Under the pieces are notes generated by a model. The model was not told the DNA's origin, searched no databases, and saw only the letters and a program-made list of their open reading frames with translations. This document shows positions 10,226 through 19,714 of a stretch of 64,000 bases of DNA, one piece after another. The translations under genes and the position numbers were made by a program. Origin of the DNA: Bacteroides zhangwenhongii (lineage in GTDB: Bacteria > Bacteroidota > Bacteroidia > Bacteroidales > Bacteroidaceae); NCBI RefSeq assembly GCF_009193325.2, contig NZ_CP059856.1:3348001-3412000 (forward strand), read 5' to 3'. Numbering within the stretch: position 1 is the stretch's first letter; each line of letters starts with the position of its first letter.

Positions 10226-12847
10226 CTATTTATATTTAATCTTTAAAACCGTCAAGCCATATGCATCAATCGTCACATTCCAATTCTCCACCCCATCTAC
10301 AAGTGTGGAATGACCTTGATTATTCAAGCTAGCAACGTTCTTCACCCGGATTTTCTTTCCGGAGAACAAACATTTCGTATCCATTTCAATCAGAGAAGTC
10401 TGCTTTTCATCATCATTATTCAACAAGATAAGGAAAACTGTTTTCTCCTTCTTGTTCAAAGCAGCCATATATTCTATATAAGGATTATCCAGTTTAAATA
10501 GTCCCGGACGCATTATCAAATCGGCTTTCGTACCAAATACCGTACCAGACGTAAAACCATAAGTTAGATGGGGGCCCACCTTAGGAGTAATGAATCCACC
10601 CGGATAAGTTATCCCGCCATTTGAACGGAGAGATATTTCAGACAATAAATAGTCGGTAATCCATCCCACCTGCCACCAAGCATGATGTGGATAAGGTCCT
10701 GCTCCATTATTCATCGAGTCCCAATAATAGGAAGCGACTCCCGTTTTAAAATCCACAAATGCATCTCGTCCTATGGCAGCCGCACGTGCCATATTCAAAA
10801 ATAATGAATCTTTTGTCAGCCTATACATCCGTACGAACATTCCGGCATGGCTAGCCAATAATATTGGTCCGCGATGATTGGCAGAACCGGCTACTCCACC
10901 ATGCTCGAAACTCAATCCCACCTGACTGATCTCCCAATCTTTCCGTTCCACTCCTTTCACTTGTTTTACTACTGACGTCGGTATAGGATGCGTATAAACC
11001 GATGCCGTATAAATCTTAGCAGCTGATATAGCAGCTTCCTTATACTTTTCGTTTCCCGTCACGTTATACAGTTCCAATAAGGCTTGTACACTTTGGGCTG
11101 TAGCGAAATCCGGAACGAAACGAGTATCACCGCAAACGCCTAGGAAATGTCCTTTCTTTACAGCGTTCTCCACATACCAATCCGCTCCTTGTATAGCTGC
11201 CTGCAGATATTTCTTATCTTTCAATATCTCGTAAGCAATCAATAATCCATAAAACGTTGGTCGTAAATCTGCAATATCAGTAAAAGTAGGCTTTAATGTC
11301 TTATTCTCATAAGCTACTTCCCATTGTCCGTTGGGCTTCATCCATTCCAACAAACGGTCGGCAGCCAGTTTGACATGCTGTTTTAATTCCTTCTGCTGCG
11401 GTTCAAAAAGCAGAATATTACCCATATCCATCAACATATAATAAGTGGTTGCAATGGGTTCCGTATAAGGTCCCCACTCTTCGGTAAACCGTTTGCTTTT
11501 ATACAAATAATACTGTCCGGCAGAGGAACCATAGAGGAAATCTTCCTCCGCATGTTGCTGCATCAATTTAAAGTTCAACGCATTCGGCAGTCTTTTCTGT
11601 GTCAAGCGAGGATCATCCGTCAACTTTGCCAACATCCACATAGCTCCATAATCGGAGTTTTTCATAGCATCCTTTTCTGAATCATATACACCACCCAGAT
11701 AGTCTTGCGCTCCAATCGTCACTCCCTTATATACAAGATTATGCCATTTGGAAGTGCTGTCATTAGTAAGATATGCGTGCATATCATAAAGTCTTTGTGT
11801 CAATGAATATTTTGTCTGTTTCAACCTTAGAAAATCAGTGAAACGATAAATATCATTAATCGTATGTTTCAATACAGCATACCAATCTGCTTTCTGAATA
11901 GTATAACGGAAAGAGAAAGAAAGACTGTCCCCTACATTCATCAATGAATTCTTCTCTCCCAACACAGGATGATAAAGTGTAGGTGAGAATTCCCCCTCCC
12001 GGTTCATAACCGACAATCCGAGTTGCCATTCCGCATGCATCTTTTTATCCTTCGGCCAAGGGTCTCTGCCAGTGCCAGGTTCGGCTGTTACAGCAACGGT
12101 CACACCCTTTCTGTCCGTAATCAGTGAGGATAATGTAGAAGCAGTACGTTCTCTTGCCACTACCGGTATGTCGGGGATTCCCTGACCATAGCCATACGCT
12201 TGTACAAAATCTGTATTTATAGCATTCCCCTGAAATATTCCGGGAACGGTAGCCCATTGGAAATTATATTTATCTATTGAAACCAGTGAAGGGGTTGCCA
12301 AAGAATAGTAACCTGTCTTCTTGGAATGCAATATAAAATCAACTTTTACATCATTCTGATGAAGCGAATCCAGACACCATTTTTCTGTAATCCGCATCGT
12401 CTCATTTTCGTACCGGAAACAAATTTCCGTATCAGAAACACGCTTCACTGCCGAAGGATGAAAAACCATATTCTCTCCTGCTTTATTCATGGCAACAGCA
12501 TTTGTATTCTGTTGCCATGAAGGTATAATATAGCGATATTGCGGAGCTGGGAAAAGAATCTCTTTTCCGGTATTATCATATAGTTTCTGTGGTGCCGTTT
12601 CCGGTTTAGAGGAAGCATATAAAACATTATGCTGATACTTAGCTATTTCCATTATCTCCCAACCGTTCGTTCCCTTCACTTTCAACGTTTCTAATGTATA
12701 TCCATCAACACCCTTTTTCCATCCAAGTTCAAGTTGGTCATTAGCCAATCGCACAACGGACAGTTCCTGGGCTGATAAAGCGACAGATAAGCTTAAAGCT
12801 ACGACTACAGAAAAATAGCTAATGAAATTCTTTGGCATCCCTTTCAT
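10226..12847 (-). CDS. Large uncharacterised secreted protein, alpha/alpha-toroid type
   Basis: An 873-residue protein with a signal peptide ending near ALSAQ (about residue 27). The first 330 residues are beta-rich. Residues about 350-740 are helical with toroid-like repeats (LIAYEILKDKKYLQAAIQGAD, LLELYNVTGNEKYKEAAISAA), and the last 100 residues are beta-rich. The C-terminal half resembles that of the 1142-residue neighbour, but this protein lacks the N-terminal CBM-like domain. Conserved polar residues in the shared part include His and Trp in YPHHAWW and the RSNGGITYP stretch, which are candidates for a binding site. It lies 3 bases upstream of its relative in the same operon, which fits an ancient duplication with division of labour. 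No catalytic assignment can be made from sequence alone. Confidence 0.8.
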   Translation of the reverse strand: MKGMPKNFISYFSVVVALSLSVALSAQELSVVRLANDQLELGWKKGVDGYTLETLKVKGTNGWEIMEIAKYQHNVLYASSKPETAPQKLYDNTGKEILFPAPQYRYIIPSWQQNTNAVAMNKAGENMVFHPSAVKRVSDTEICFRYENETMRITEKWCLDSLHQNDVKVDFILHSKKTGYYSLATPSLVSIDKYNFQWATVPGIFQGNAINTDFVQAYGYGQGIPDIPVVARERTASTLSSLITDRKGVTVAVTAEPGTGRDPWPKDKKMHAEWQLGLSVMNREGEFSPTLYHPVLGEKNSLMNVGDSLSFSFRYTIQKADWYAVLKHTINDIYRFTDFLRLKQTKYSLTQRLYDMHAYLTNDSTSKWHNLVYKGVTIGAQDYLGGVYDSEKDAMKNSDYGAMWMLAKLTDDPRLTQKRLPNALNFKLMQQHAEEDFLYGSSAGQYYLYKSKRFTEEWGPYTEPIATTYYMLMDMGNILLFEPQQKELKQHVKLAADRLLEWMKPNGQWEVAYENKTLKPTFTDIADLRPTFYGLLIAYEILKDKKYLQAAIQGADWYVENAVKKGHFLGVCGDTRFVPDFATAQSVQALLELYNVTGNEKYKEAAISAAKIYTASVYTHPIPTSVVKQVKGVERKDWEISQVGLSFEHGGVAGSANHRGPILLASHAGMFVRMYRLTKDSLFLNMARAAAIGRDAFVDFKTGVASYYWDSMNNGAGPYPHHAWWQVGWITDYLLSEISLRSNGGITYPGGFITPKVGPHLTYGFTSGTVFGTKADLIMRPGLFKLDNPYIEYMAALNKKEKTVFLILLNNDDEKQTSLIEMDTKCLFSGKKIRVKNVASLNNQGHSTLVDGVENWNVTIDAYGLTVLKIKYK

Positions 12848-12856
12848 TTTTATCAG

Positions 12857-14563
12857 TTATTCTTTCACTTCAATATTTAATTTCACTTGCAAATAATTAC
12901 TTCCATCATACCAGTCAAATACAACCTTATAGACACCGGGAGTATTGTAAGTGTATGTATAATCTTTGGAAGTAACACTATTTAAAGAGACTCCTTTATC
13001 GGGGGTACCTTTTCTGATATAAACAGGTTTGGAGATAACCCAATCGTCATTAGTTGGCTTATTAGTACCTCCTATTAACACTAACTGTTGAAGAGTTACA
13101 TTCCAATTTCGGTTCGGATTTAAACAGTCAACAGCTGTCCACCAATCTTTCGTAGACATCTTCGCTAAATTACTCCTAAAACCTTCCGGAGAAATCAAGT
13201 CCATTTCGAACGTTCTGACAATCCAATCATTCCGTTTCTCTACAGCTTCCTCTTCATCTTTATGATGAAAAGCCACAAATATCCGGGCATTAGGATCATC
13301 ACCAGCAGCTTCTTTCAAACTAACTTCACCTGAAGGCGTTTTATCTGCTCCTGTCGAGAAAGCAAATTTATCTGACAAATCAACCCACGTAGCAGCTTCT
13401 ACATGTTCCTTTTCGTACACACCATCAAAATCTGTTGATATTTTAAACTTTAAAAGTTGATCCACATCATAACGCACCCATGTCGAAAAATTCACCAAGA
13501 TGTCATTATCCGCATAGAACCTTTCTCTGAAATCAAAGTTATGTCCACTTTCTCCGGAATAGAAAACTACATTGTTGGCATTATTACCAGTCAAACTAAA
13601 CGTTATAGGCTCTCCCACCTTACATTCCACTTTATCCGGCAAGACACTCAGCGAAGCAGGAATCTCTTCTTCTACTTTACCTTGCACCTCCACAGTTAGT
13701 TTCGTCAATGCATGTTCACTGCCATTATACCAGTCGGATGTGGTTTCGAATACAACCTCATAGATTCCCGGTTTAGTATATACGTACTTATACTCATCCA
13801 TCGTGGTACTGATGTTCTTCAACGCAACGCCCGTATCCGGAGTTGTTTTTCGGACATCAAAAGGCTGCGAAATAACCCAGTCTACATTCTTCGGCTGATT
13901 AGCCCCACCATCAATTAATATCTGGCTGGTAGAGGCAACATTCCATGTCACTGCTGGATTTTCAAAATCAACCACCTTCCAGCCCATAGTAGGCATCGTA
14001 GCCAAATTGCTTCGTACCCCTTCGGCAGAAACGCAGTCAAGTGTGATGGAACGAATAATCCAGTTATTCTGCCGTGCTTTCTGTTCATCTTCATAACGGA
14101 ATGCAACAAATAACTTTGCATCCTCTTCCGCACCGACATACTCTTTCAAATTCACCTCTCCGGAAGGAGTCTGATCATCCCCTACTGAAAAGCGGAACTT
14201 ATCAGACAAATCAATCCATGTAGCTGCTTCCACATTCTCTTTGTCATAGATTCCACTAAAATCAGAAGAGACCAAGAATTTCAGATTATGATAAATATCT
14301 CCATAACGCACCCAAGAATTGAATTTGACCAACAGGTCACCATCCGCATGATATCTTTCTTTATAAGCATAATTATGTCCTACCTCTCCCGAATAGAACA
14401 CTATATTATCAGGGGTTCCGTTCAACTTGAAAGTCACAGGTTCGCCCACCTGATAAACCTGTTTATCCAGCGCCACATTCAGTTCCACACTTGGAGCCTC
14501 ATCTTCCATGCAGGAAACCAACCCCACAAGTAACAAACCGCAATATCTTATTATATTTTTCAT
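12857..14563 (-). CDS. Two-module DUF5017-like surface lipoprotein (glycan-binding candidate)
   Basis: A 568-residue lipoprotein with lipobox LVSC (Cys18) followed by acidic residues, as expected for Bacteroides surface export. It consists of two homologous modules, about 27-300 and about 305-568. Each opens with a GEP(V/I)TF strand, has an FYSGE.GHN motif, then ER(Y/F)(H/Y)AD, WVRY, EAATW(I/V)DLSDKF, TPSGEV.LKE and a closing PGIYEVVF/PGVYKVVF strand resembling a PKD/Ig fold. The FYSGE motif is typical of DUF5017 proteins that occupy the SusE/SusF position in PULs. It follows susD by 31 bases and is therefore probably the surface glycan-binding protein. The duplication would give it two binding sites. 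No enzymatic motif is seen. Confidence 0.82.
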   Translation of the reverse strand: MKNIIRYCGLLLVGLVSCMEDEAPSVELNVALDKQVYQVGEPVTFKLNGTPDNIVFYSGEVGHNYAYKERYHADGDLLVKFNSWVRYGDIYHNLKFLVSSDFSGIYDKENVEAATWIDLSDKFRFSVGDDQTPSGEVNLKEYVGAEEDAKLFVAFRYEDEQKARQNNWIIRSITLDCVSAEGVRSNLATMPTMGWKVVDFENPAVTWNVASTSQILIDGGANQPKNVDWVISQPFDVRKTTPDTGVALKNISTTMDEYKYVYTKPGIYEVVFETTSDWYNGSEHALTKLTVEVQGKVEEEIPASLSVLPDKVECKVGEPITFSLTGNNANNVVFYSGESGHNFDFRERFYADNDILVNFSTWVRYDVDQLLKFKISTDFDGVYEKEHVEAATWVDLSDKFAFSTGADKTPSGEVSLKEAAGDDPNARIFVAFHHKDEEEAVEKRNDWIVRTFEMDLISPEGFRSNLAKMSTKDWWTAVDCLNPNRNWNVTLQQLVLIGGTNKPTNDDWVISKPVYIRKGTPDKGVSLNSVTSKDYTYTYNTPGVYKVVFDWYDGSNYLQVKLNIEVKE

Positions 14564-14594
14564 GTTCGACTATTTTAAAAAGATAAAAAATCAA

Positions 14595-16202
14595 TTACCA
14601 ACCCTCATTCTGCGTCATCAGCTTGTTGACGGTAATCTCCGTATTCGGAATCGGAAAGAGAACATTACGGTCTGTTATATTCTGTCCTACTCTACTTGCA
14701 TATTTGAATTCCGATGGAGCTGTCGTTGAAATTTCCGTACCAAAAGCCTTCATAGTAGCCACATATTCTCCCCAACGAAGCAGATCGAGTTTACGCATCC
14801 CCTCAAAGCAAAGTTCCCTAAACCGTTCTTTTTTTACTTCTTCCAAGAAATCCGTCTTAGCCAGATCTGCGGGAAGGTCCACTGTCGCATCAACAGTATG
14901 AATCGGCTTCCCATAAGCTCTTCTTCTCACTTGGTTGATTGCGTCGTACGCTTCATCGGTAGGACCGTTAACTTCATTCTCTGCCTCAGCTTTCATCAGC
15001 AGGACATCACTGTAGCGGATTACAGGAAAATTTGTGGAATTAAAGAGACGTGCTTTTTGTCCTATTTCGTACTCTCTTCTCCATTTACCTGGGTTACGAT
15101 TATATATCTGAGTAGCCGAGAACATTACTTTCTTAGTTACCTGAACCACTTCTACCTCCTGTGTTTCCTCATTGACCTTTGTTTCTTCCACTACATTATA
15201 GTAATAAGGAGCTACATTCCAGTCCTTACGCAAATCACCTTCTCCATACGAATCATAAAGTCTTTTAGAAGCCTTCATCGGGCCTCCCGAGTAGCCTATT
15301 GATTCATCACGACACAAAATGCCATTCTCCACTCCTACGGATCCCGCCAAATCTACCGTACCAATTTTGTTACCATACATGCCTATTTCCCAAATACACT
15401 CCTTGCTTTCATTAATATCTTGCGAATGATTAATAAAGATTTGTTTATAATCAAAGTTCAACTCATGCTTCGTAGAAGCAATCACCTTGTTGGCATATTC
15501 CAAAGCATCCGCATAGCGTGTCTCGTCTTTCAGCGGTTCACCCGCCATTTTAAGGAATACCCTTGCCAAAATAGCCTGAACCCCCGTTTTGGTAATTCGT
15601 TCGTTATAACCAAGTGCATCAATATCCAACACCAGCTTTTCCGCCTCTTGCATATCCTTTACAATCTGTTTGTAAATATCCACCAATGGCGATTTCGCCA
15701 AATAGTTATCATTGGCAGACATTGTCGGAGCAAGTTTCAAAGGTACTTCACCAAAGAAAGAGGTCAGCAAATAATAGTAATATCCTCTCAAGAAAAGAGC
15801 CTCTCCCTTTGCAGCTTTCATCATATCGGTATCCAATTCTTTACCTTCAACGCTATATAACAGAAGATTGGCTCTGTTCACTCCTTCATACAACACTTCC
15901 CAGAAACGTCCAACATCCAGATCAGCGGCGTCCATTACGCCTGCACGAATATTAGTATTATTAAAATTATTAGTATAAAAAGACTCGTCACTCAGTACAA
16001 ATAAGCTGAAAAGTCCCTTACTGTACATTCTTCCGTTTGTGTCAATCAGACGATTATACACTCCGTTCAACGCCTGTAACAGTTCGCTTTCCGTATTATA
16101 ATAATAATCAGGAGAAACAAAATCAGGTTCCTTATCAAGTATGTTCGAGCAAGAAGTTGCTAACAGACATACGGTCATCCATAACAATATATTATGCTTC
16201 AT
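14595..16202 (-). CDS. SusD/RagB-family outer-membrane lipoprotein
   Basis: A 535-residue SusD homologue, the surface lid that delivers glycan to its SusC partner. The lipobox is LLATSC (Cys18). The N-terminal part has the typical LD.EP....DYYYNTESELLQALNGVYN helices, followed by tetratricopeptide-like helices (LRGYYYYLLTSFFGEVPL, ADALEYANKVIA). The C-terminal part has RYSDVLLMKAEAENE and the RFRELCFEGMRKLDLLRWG signature found in almost all SusD proteins. It ends with an aromatic tryptophan. It lies 23 bases after susC in the same transcript and must work with that protein. The ligand is unknown. Confidence 0.95.
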   Translation of the reverse strand: MKHNILLWMTVCLLATSCSNILDKEPDFVSPDYYYNTESELLQALNGVYNRLIDTNGRMYSKGLFSLFVLSDESFYTNNFNNTNIRAGVMDAADLDVGRFWEVLYEGVNRANLLLYSVEGKELDTDMMKAAKGEALFLRGYYYYLLTSFFGEVPLKLAPTMSANDNYLAKSPLVDIYKQIVKDMQEAEKLVLDIDALGYNERITKTGVQAILARVFLKMAGEPLKDETRYADALEYANKVIASTKHELNFDYKQIFINHSQDINESKECIWEIGMYGNKIGTVDLAGSVGVENGILCRDESIGYSGGPMKASKRLYDSYGEGDLRKDWNVAPYYYNVVEETKVNEETQEVEVVQVTKKVMFSATQIYNRNPGKWRREYEIGQKARLFNSTNFPVIRYSDVLLMKAEAENEVNGPTDEAYDAINQVRRRAYGKPIHTVDATVDLPADLAKTDFLEEVKKERFRELCFEGMRKLDLLRWGEYVATMKAFGTEISTTAPSEFKYASRVGQNITDRNVLFPIPNTEITVNKLMTQNEGW

Positions 16203-16225
16203 ATATACGATTTGATTTTAAAGGT

Positions 16226-19200
16226 TTAAAAAGAAATATCAACTCCTAATGTTAAAGTTCTCGGCCTTGGATAAGGAGACCAATCGAAAGAGGGCGTCAA
16301 CGCTGTAGGGCGAGTAGAAACTTCCGGGTCCGGTCCTGAATATTTAGTCCATGTAATCAAGTTCTGCGCAGAAGCATACACTCTCAATGACTTAATATTT
16401 ATCTTTTTCAGCCATGCGTTCGGCAATCTATATCCTAATGATACCGTTTTCAAACGCAAGAAAGAACCGTCTTCAATAGTACGCGACGAATAAACAGCTG
16501 GTCCTTGCCCACCTATCCGGTAGAGCTCGTTTGTCTGGTTCTCGGGAGTCCAACGGTTGGCAAACGAAGCAAACATATTGAGTGAGGTACGGGCATTCGG
16601 ATCACCACCTTCAAACTCAATACGGTTAGCATTCAGCACATCGCCGCCATAACTCCATTGGAAGAATACGTTCAAATCAAAATTCTTATACTGAAAGTTA
16701 TTACCAAATCCGCCGATATGCTTTGGATTCGGATTACCGATAATAGTCAGGTCATAGTCATTCACCACTCCATCGCGATTAATGTCCTTGAATTTGATAT
16801 CTCCCGGCTGAATTTTCTCACGCGCATTTCCATTATTGGGAACACCGTCTTTCAATATATAAGATTCCCCTACCTTATCGAAATCTGTATACTGATAAAC
16901 TCCATCAAAAATATGTCCGTAGAACATAGCAATCGGATGTCCCGGAATGGCAATATAAGGATAAGCATTGTTGAAATTACCCCAGTTCACACGGCTTGCC
17001 AAACTCGGTTCATCATCGTTCAATGACAAGACTTTGTTGCGATTGAATGATATATTGAAGCTGGAAGTCCAGGAGAACTCTTTCGTTTGTATATTTTTAG
17101 TGTCAATGGTCAACTCAAGTCCCGAATTGGAAACCGATCCAACATTTCTATAAGCAGACAAAAATCCCATACTAGGTGCCAATGTAGCATTCAACAACAG
17201 GTCTTTCGTTTTCTTATAGTAATAATCTGCCGTCAACGAAATCCGATTATCCAAAAACGACATATCCAATCCAATATTAGTCTGTACGGTAGTCTCCCAT
17301 TTTAGTTTGGGATTTCCCAACGTTTTCGGCACTACCCCTTTGCCCGGTGTATTACCTGTACTGTACCCGGAGTCTGCCGTTATCTGTAAGGCTGTCAGTG
17401 CAGCATAGTCCGTCACACGGTTGTTACCTGTCGTACCGATACCTGCCCTCAGTTTACCACTACTAATCCATTTTACATTTTTCACGAATTTCTCTTCACC
17501 AAATCCCCAAGCAGCGGAGGCAGACGGGAAATAAGCCCAACGGTTATCTTTTGGGAACTTCGACGAACCGTCGGCACGGAATGAAACGGTCAACAGATAT
17601 TTGGACTTATAATTATAATCCGCTCTTCCTAAATAAGAGACCAAGCCGTTGGCTGTCTTGCTGATAGTGGCGGACGCCAGTTCACCCTCATCCAGTCCGG
17701 CGATCCCCAACGCCTCATTAGGGACATTTATCGCTCTGATTTCATCAATAAATGTACTATTATCCTGCACAGTGAAACCGCCCAGCACTTTCAGACGATG
17801 TCCCTTCTTCAAGGGAACATCATATGTCAACGTATTTTCGTTCAACAGGCTAGTTCGCTCCGTGTTGGTTATCCAACCATTCACCTTATTATTAGTATAA
17901 CGATGTCCCCCCCGAGAGTTAGAGTTGAAAAAGACTTCTTTCCGTTGATGTATCTTATTATATCCACCGGTAATCTTGAGAGTCAGGTTCTTTAAAATTT
18001 TATACTCAAAATAAGCGTTACCGATGAAATTGTAAGTAAACAATGGGTTATACTCATTTTCAGCTGCCATCAGAGGATTGATTCGAAGATCGGTAGTCGG
18101 ATCGGTTGATTCATCATACAAATCGTTCAACAAGTCACTATCATTGACACCTGCTACCGGACGGTATCCCCACAATGCATACATCAAACTCGCTGTAGGG
18201 CTGGTCTGCGATTCAGATACAATGGTACCATATTTCTTCGAATATGTATAATTGGCATTAATACCTACTTTTATTTTCTTGGTGATTGTCTGATCCAATA
18301 CAAAACGACCTTGATACTTTTTATAACCGCTGTTCAACATGATACCTTGCTGATTCACCAATGAACCGGAAACTGAGTATCTCGTCTTTTCAGTTCCACC
18401 CCTGACAGCTATATTGTGGCTATGCACCAAAGCATCCCTATACACCTTGTCCTGCCAGTTAATACCTTCGATATTCCGATAATCTTCCAATGTCCTTTCG
18501 CCAGCCAAGTAGCGCTTACTGTAAACGTTGTAGTCTGCTTCCAACTGATAACGCACAAATTCATAAGGATCAAGCATTTCCTGCTTCTTGATAATCTGTT
18601 GTACACCTACCCAGCCACTATATGTCACGGTAGGCGAACTAACTTTTCCTTTCTTTGTAGTTACCAAAATTACCCCGTTCGCACCTCTCGCACCATAGAT
18701 AGCCGTAGCCGACGCATCTTTCAATATTTCAATAGACTCGATTTCTTCGGGGTTCAGCATATTCCCCACTGCCATTTCCAGCGGAAAGCCATCCACTACA
18801 TATAATGGGGAATTATCCTGAGTTACCGAGTTATTACCACGGATAACAATCTGCAAGTCACTACCCGGCTGTCCGTCGGAGGAAGTCACCTGTACACCTG
18901 CCACACGACCTGCAAGACTTTCTTCAAAATTAAAAACCGGCGCTTTACGCATATCTTGCACATTCGCCTTTGCAATAGCTCCTGTCAAATCCTTACGAAG
19001 TCCGGAACCATACGCAGTAATCACCACTTCATCTAACAATTCTGAAACGGCACGCAAGCGAATAGTCAGCTTCTTTCCATCCTCTACCGTCACTGCCTGT
19101 TTTTCGTACCCAATAAAAGAAATCTCTAATTTTGTATTATCTCCATCTATCCGGATAGAAAAATTCCCATCCAAATCACTGATAGTACCCACACTTTTCC

Positions 19201-19420
19201 CAGCAACTGCCACAGAAGCCCCAATAATAGGTTCTCCTGTTTCAAAATCAATCACCGAGCCAACTACCGTTCGCGTTTTTGCCTGTTGGGCAATCTCCAT
19301 ACTGTTCATTTTTGAGACATCTTCTGCCGAATGTACTACAGAAGAAAAGGAAATAAATAAGTACATAAGACTACAGCATCTAATGTACCACTTCGCTTTT
19401 GAAATAACTGCGTTCTTCAT
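16226..19420 (-). CDS. SusC/RagA TonB-dependent outer-membrane transporter
   Basis: A 1064-residue SusC-type importer. The signal peptide is followed by a carboxypeptidase-D-regulatory-like domain (about 50-130, VVGSVIDFETGEPIIGASV) and then the TonB box/plug region (EVVITAYGSGLRKDLTGAI). The plug has the usual GNNSVTQDNSPLYVVDGFPLE-type loop and the IEILKDASATAIYGARGANGVILV signature. The remaining 800 residues form the 22-strand barrel and end in the aromatic residue F of VDISF. It is the first gene of the region A operon and has a consensus promoter 92 bases upstream. No STN domain is present, so there is no sign of anti-sigma signalling, which fits regulation by the neighbouring LacI-type protein instead. 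Confidence 0.96.
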   Translation of the reverse strand: MKNAVISKAKWYIRCCSLMYLFISFSSVVHSAEDVSKMNSMEIAQQAKTRTVVGSVIDFETGEPIIGASVAVAGKSVGTISDLDGNFSIRIDGDNTKLEISFIGYEKQAVTVEDGKKLTIRLRAVSELLDEVVITAYGSGLRKDLTGAIAKANVQDMRKAPVFNFEESLAGRVAGVQVTSSDGQPGSDLQIVIRGNNSVTQDNSPLYVVDGFPLEMAVGNMLNPEEIESIEILKDASATAIYGARGANGVILVTTKKGKVSSPTVTYSGWVGVQQIIKKQEMLDPYEFVRYQLEADYNVYSKRYLAGERTLEDYRNIEGINWQDKVYRDALVHSHNIAVRGGTEKTRYSVSGSLVNQQGIMLNSGYKKYQGRFVLDQTITKKIKVGINANYTYSKKYGTIVSESQTSPTASLMYALWGYRPVAGVNDSDLLNDLYDESTDPTTDLRINPLMAAENEYNPLFTYNFIGNAYFEYKILKNLTLKITGGYNKIHQRKEVFFNSNSRGGHRYTNNKVNGWITNTERTSLLNENTLTYDVPLKKGHRLKVLGGFTVQDNSTFIDEIRAINVPNEALGIAGLDEGELASATISKTANGLVSYLGRADYNYKSKYLLTVSFRADGSSKFPKDNRWAYFPSASAAWGFGEEKFVKNVKWISSGKLRAGIGTTGNNRVTDYAALTALQITADSGYSTGNTPGKGVVPKTLGNPKLKWETTVQTNIGLDMSFLDNRISLTADYYYKKTKDLLLNATLAPSMGFLSAYRNVGSVSNSGLELTIDTKNIQTKEFSWTSSFNISFNRNKVLSLNDDEPSLASRVNWGNFNNAYPYIAIPGHPIAMFYGHIFDGVYQYTDFDKVGESYILKDGVPNNGNAREKIQPGDIKFKDINRDGVVNDYDLTIIGNPNPKHIGGFGNNFQYKNFDLNVFFQWSYGGDVLNANRIEFEGGDPNARTSLNMFASFANRWTPENQTNELYRIGGQGPAVYSSRTIEDGSFLRLKTVSLGYRLPNAWLKKINIKSLRVYASAQNLITWTKYSGPDPEVSTRPTALTPSFDWSPYPRPRTLTLGVDISF

Positions 19421-19511
19421 GGTGCAATACTTTATTTCTCGTTAACAATTTAAATGGTATATCTAAGTTTTCAACCTTAGCAACTGGTCTACTCTGGTCT
19501 GTTAGATTTTG

Positions 19512-19542
19512 CAAACATAGTGATTATTTATTAAACTCCAAA
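19512..19542 (-). promoter_or_regulatory. Bacteroides-type promoter for the region A susC operon
   Basis: Read on the minus strand, TTTG (19539-19542) is followed after 19 bases by TATGTTTG (19512-19519). This matches the Bacteroides primary-sigma consensus (TTTG, 19-21 bases, TAnnTTTG) exactly. Transcription should begin near 19505, giving a leader of about 85 bases before the susC ATG at 19420. The leader contains a small inverted repeat (CTAAG/CTTAG) and a direct repeat of CTGGTCT near 19484-19500 that could be a regulator site, though this is weak. Confidence 0.8.
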
Positions 19543-19647
19543 TAAATTTAAAGAAAAAAGCATAATCATTCCTTCAAAGCTCCCTAAAAAGCCCATAAAC
19601 AAAGGAAAGTGCATTTTTTTTATTTTTCAGAAACAAAAAAAGAAAAA

Positions 19648-19685
19648 CGGGACATACCTCTTTAATATAAAAAGGCTGTGTCCCG
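19648..19685 (-). terminator. Rho-independent terminator after the lacI-type gene
   Basis: On the minus strand, GCGGGACA pairs with TGTCCCG across an A/T-rich upper stem with a few mismatches, and the hairpin is followed by a T-rich run (19630-19647). It lies 30 bases after the stop of the LacI-family gene and upstream of the susC promoter, so it separates the two transcripts. Confidence 0.7.
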
Positions 19686-19714
19686 CAAATAATTTGGTCC
19701 GAGAAAACGCGATT

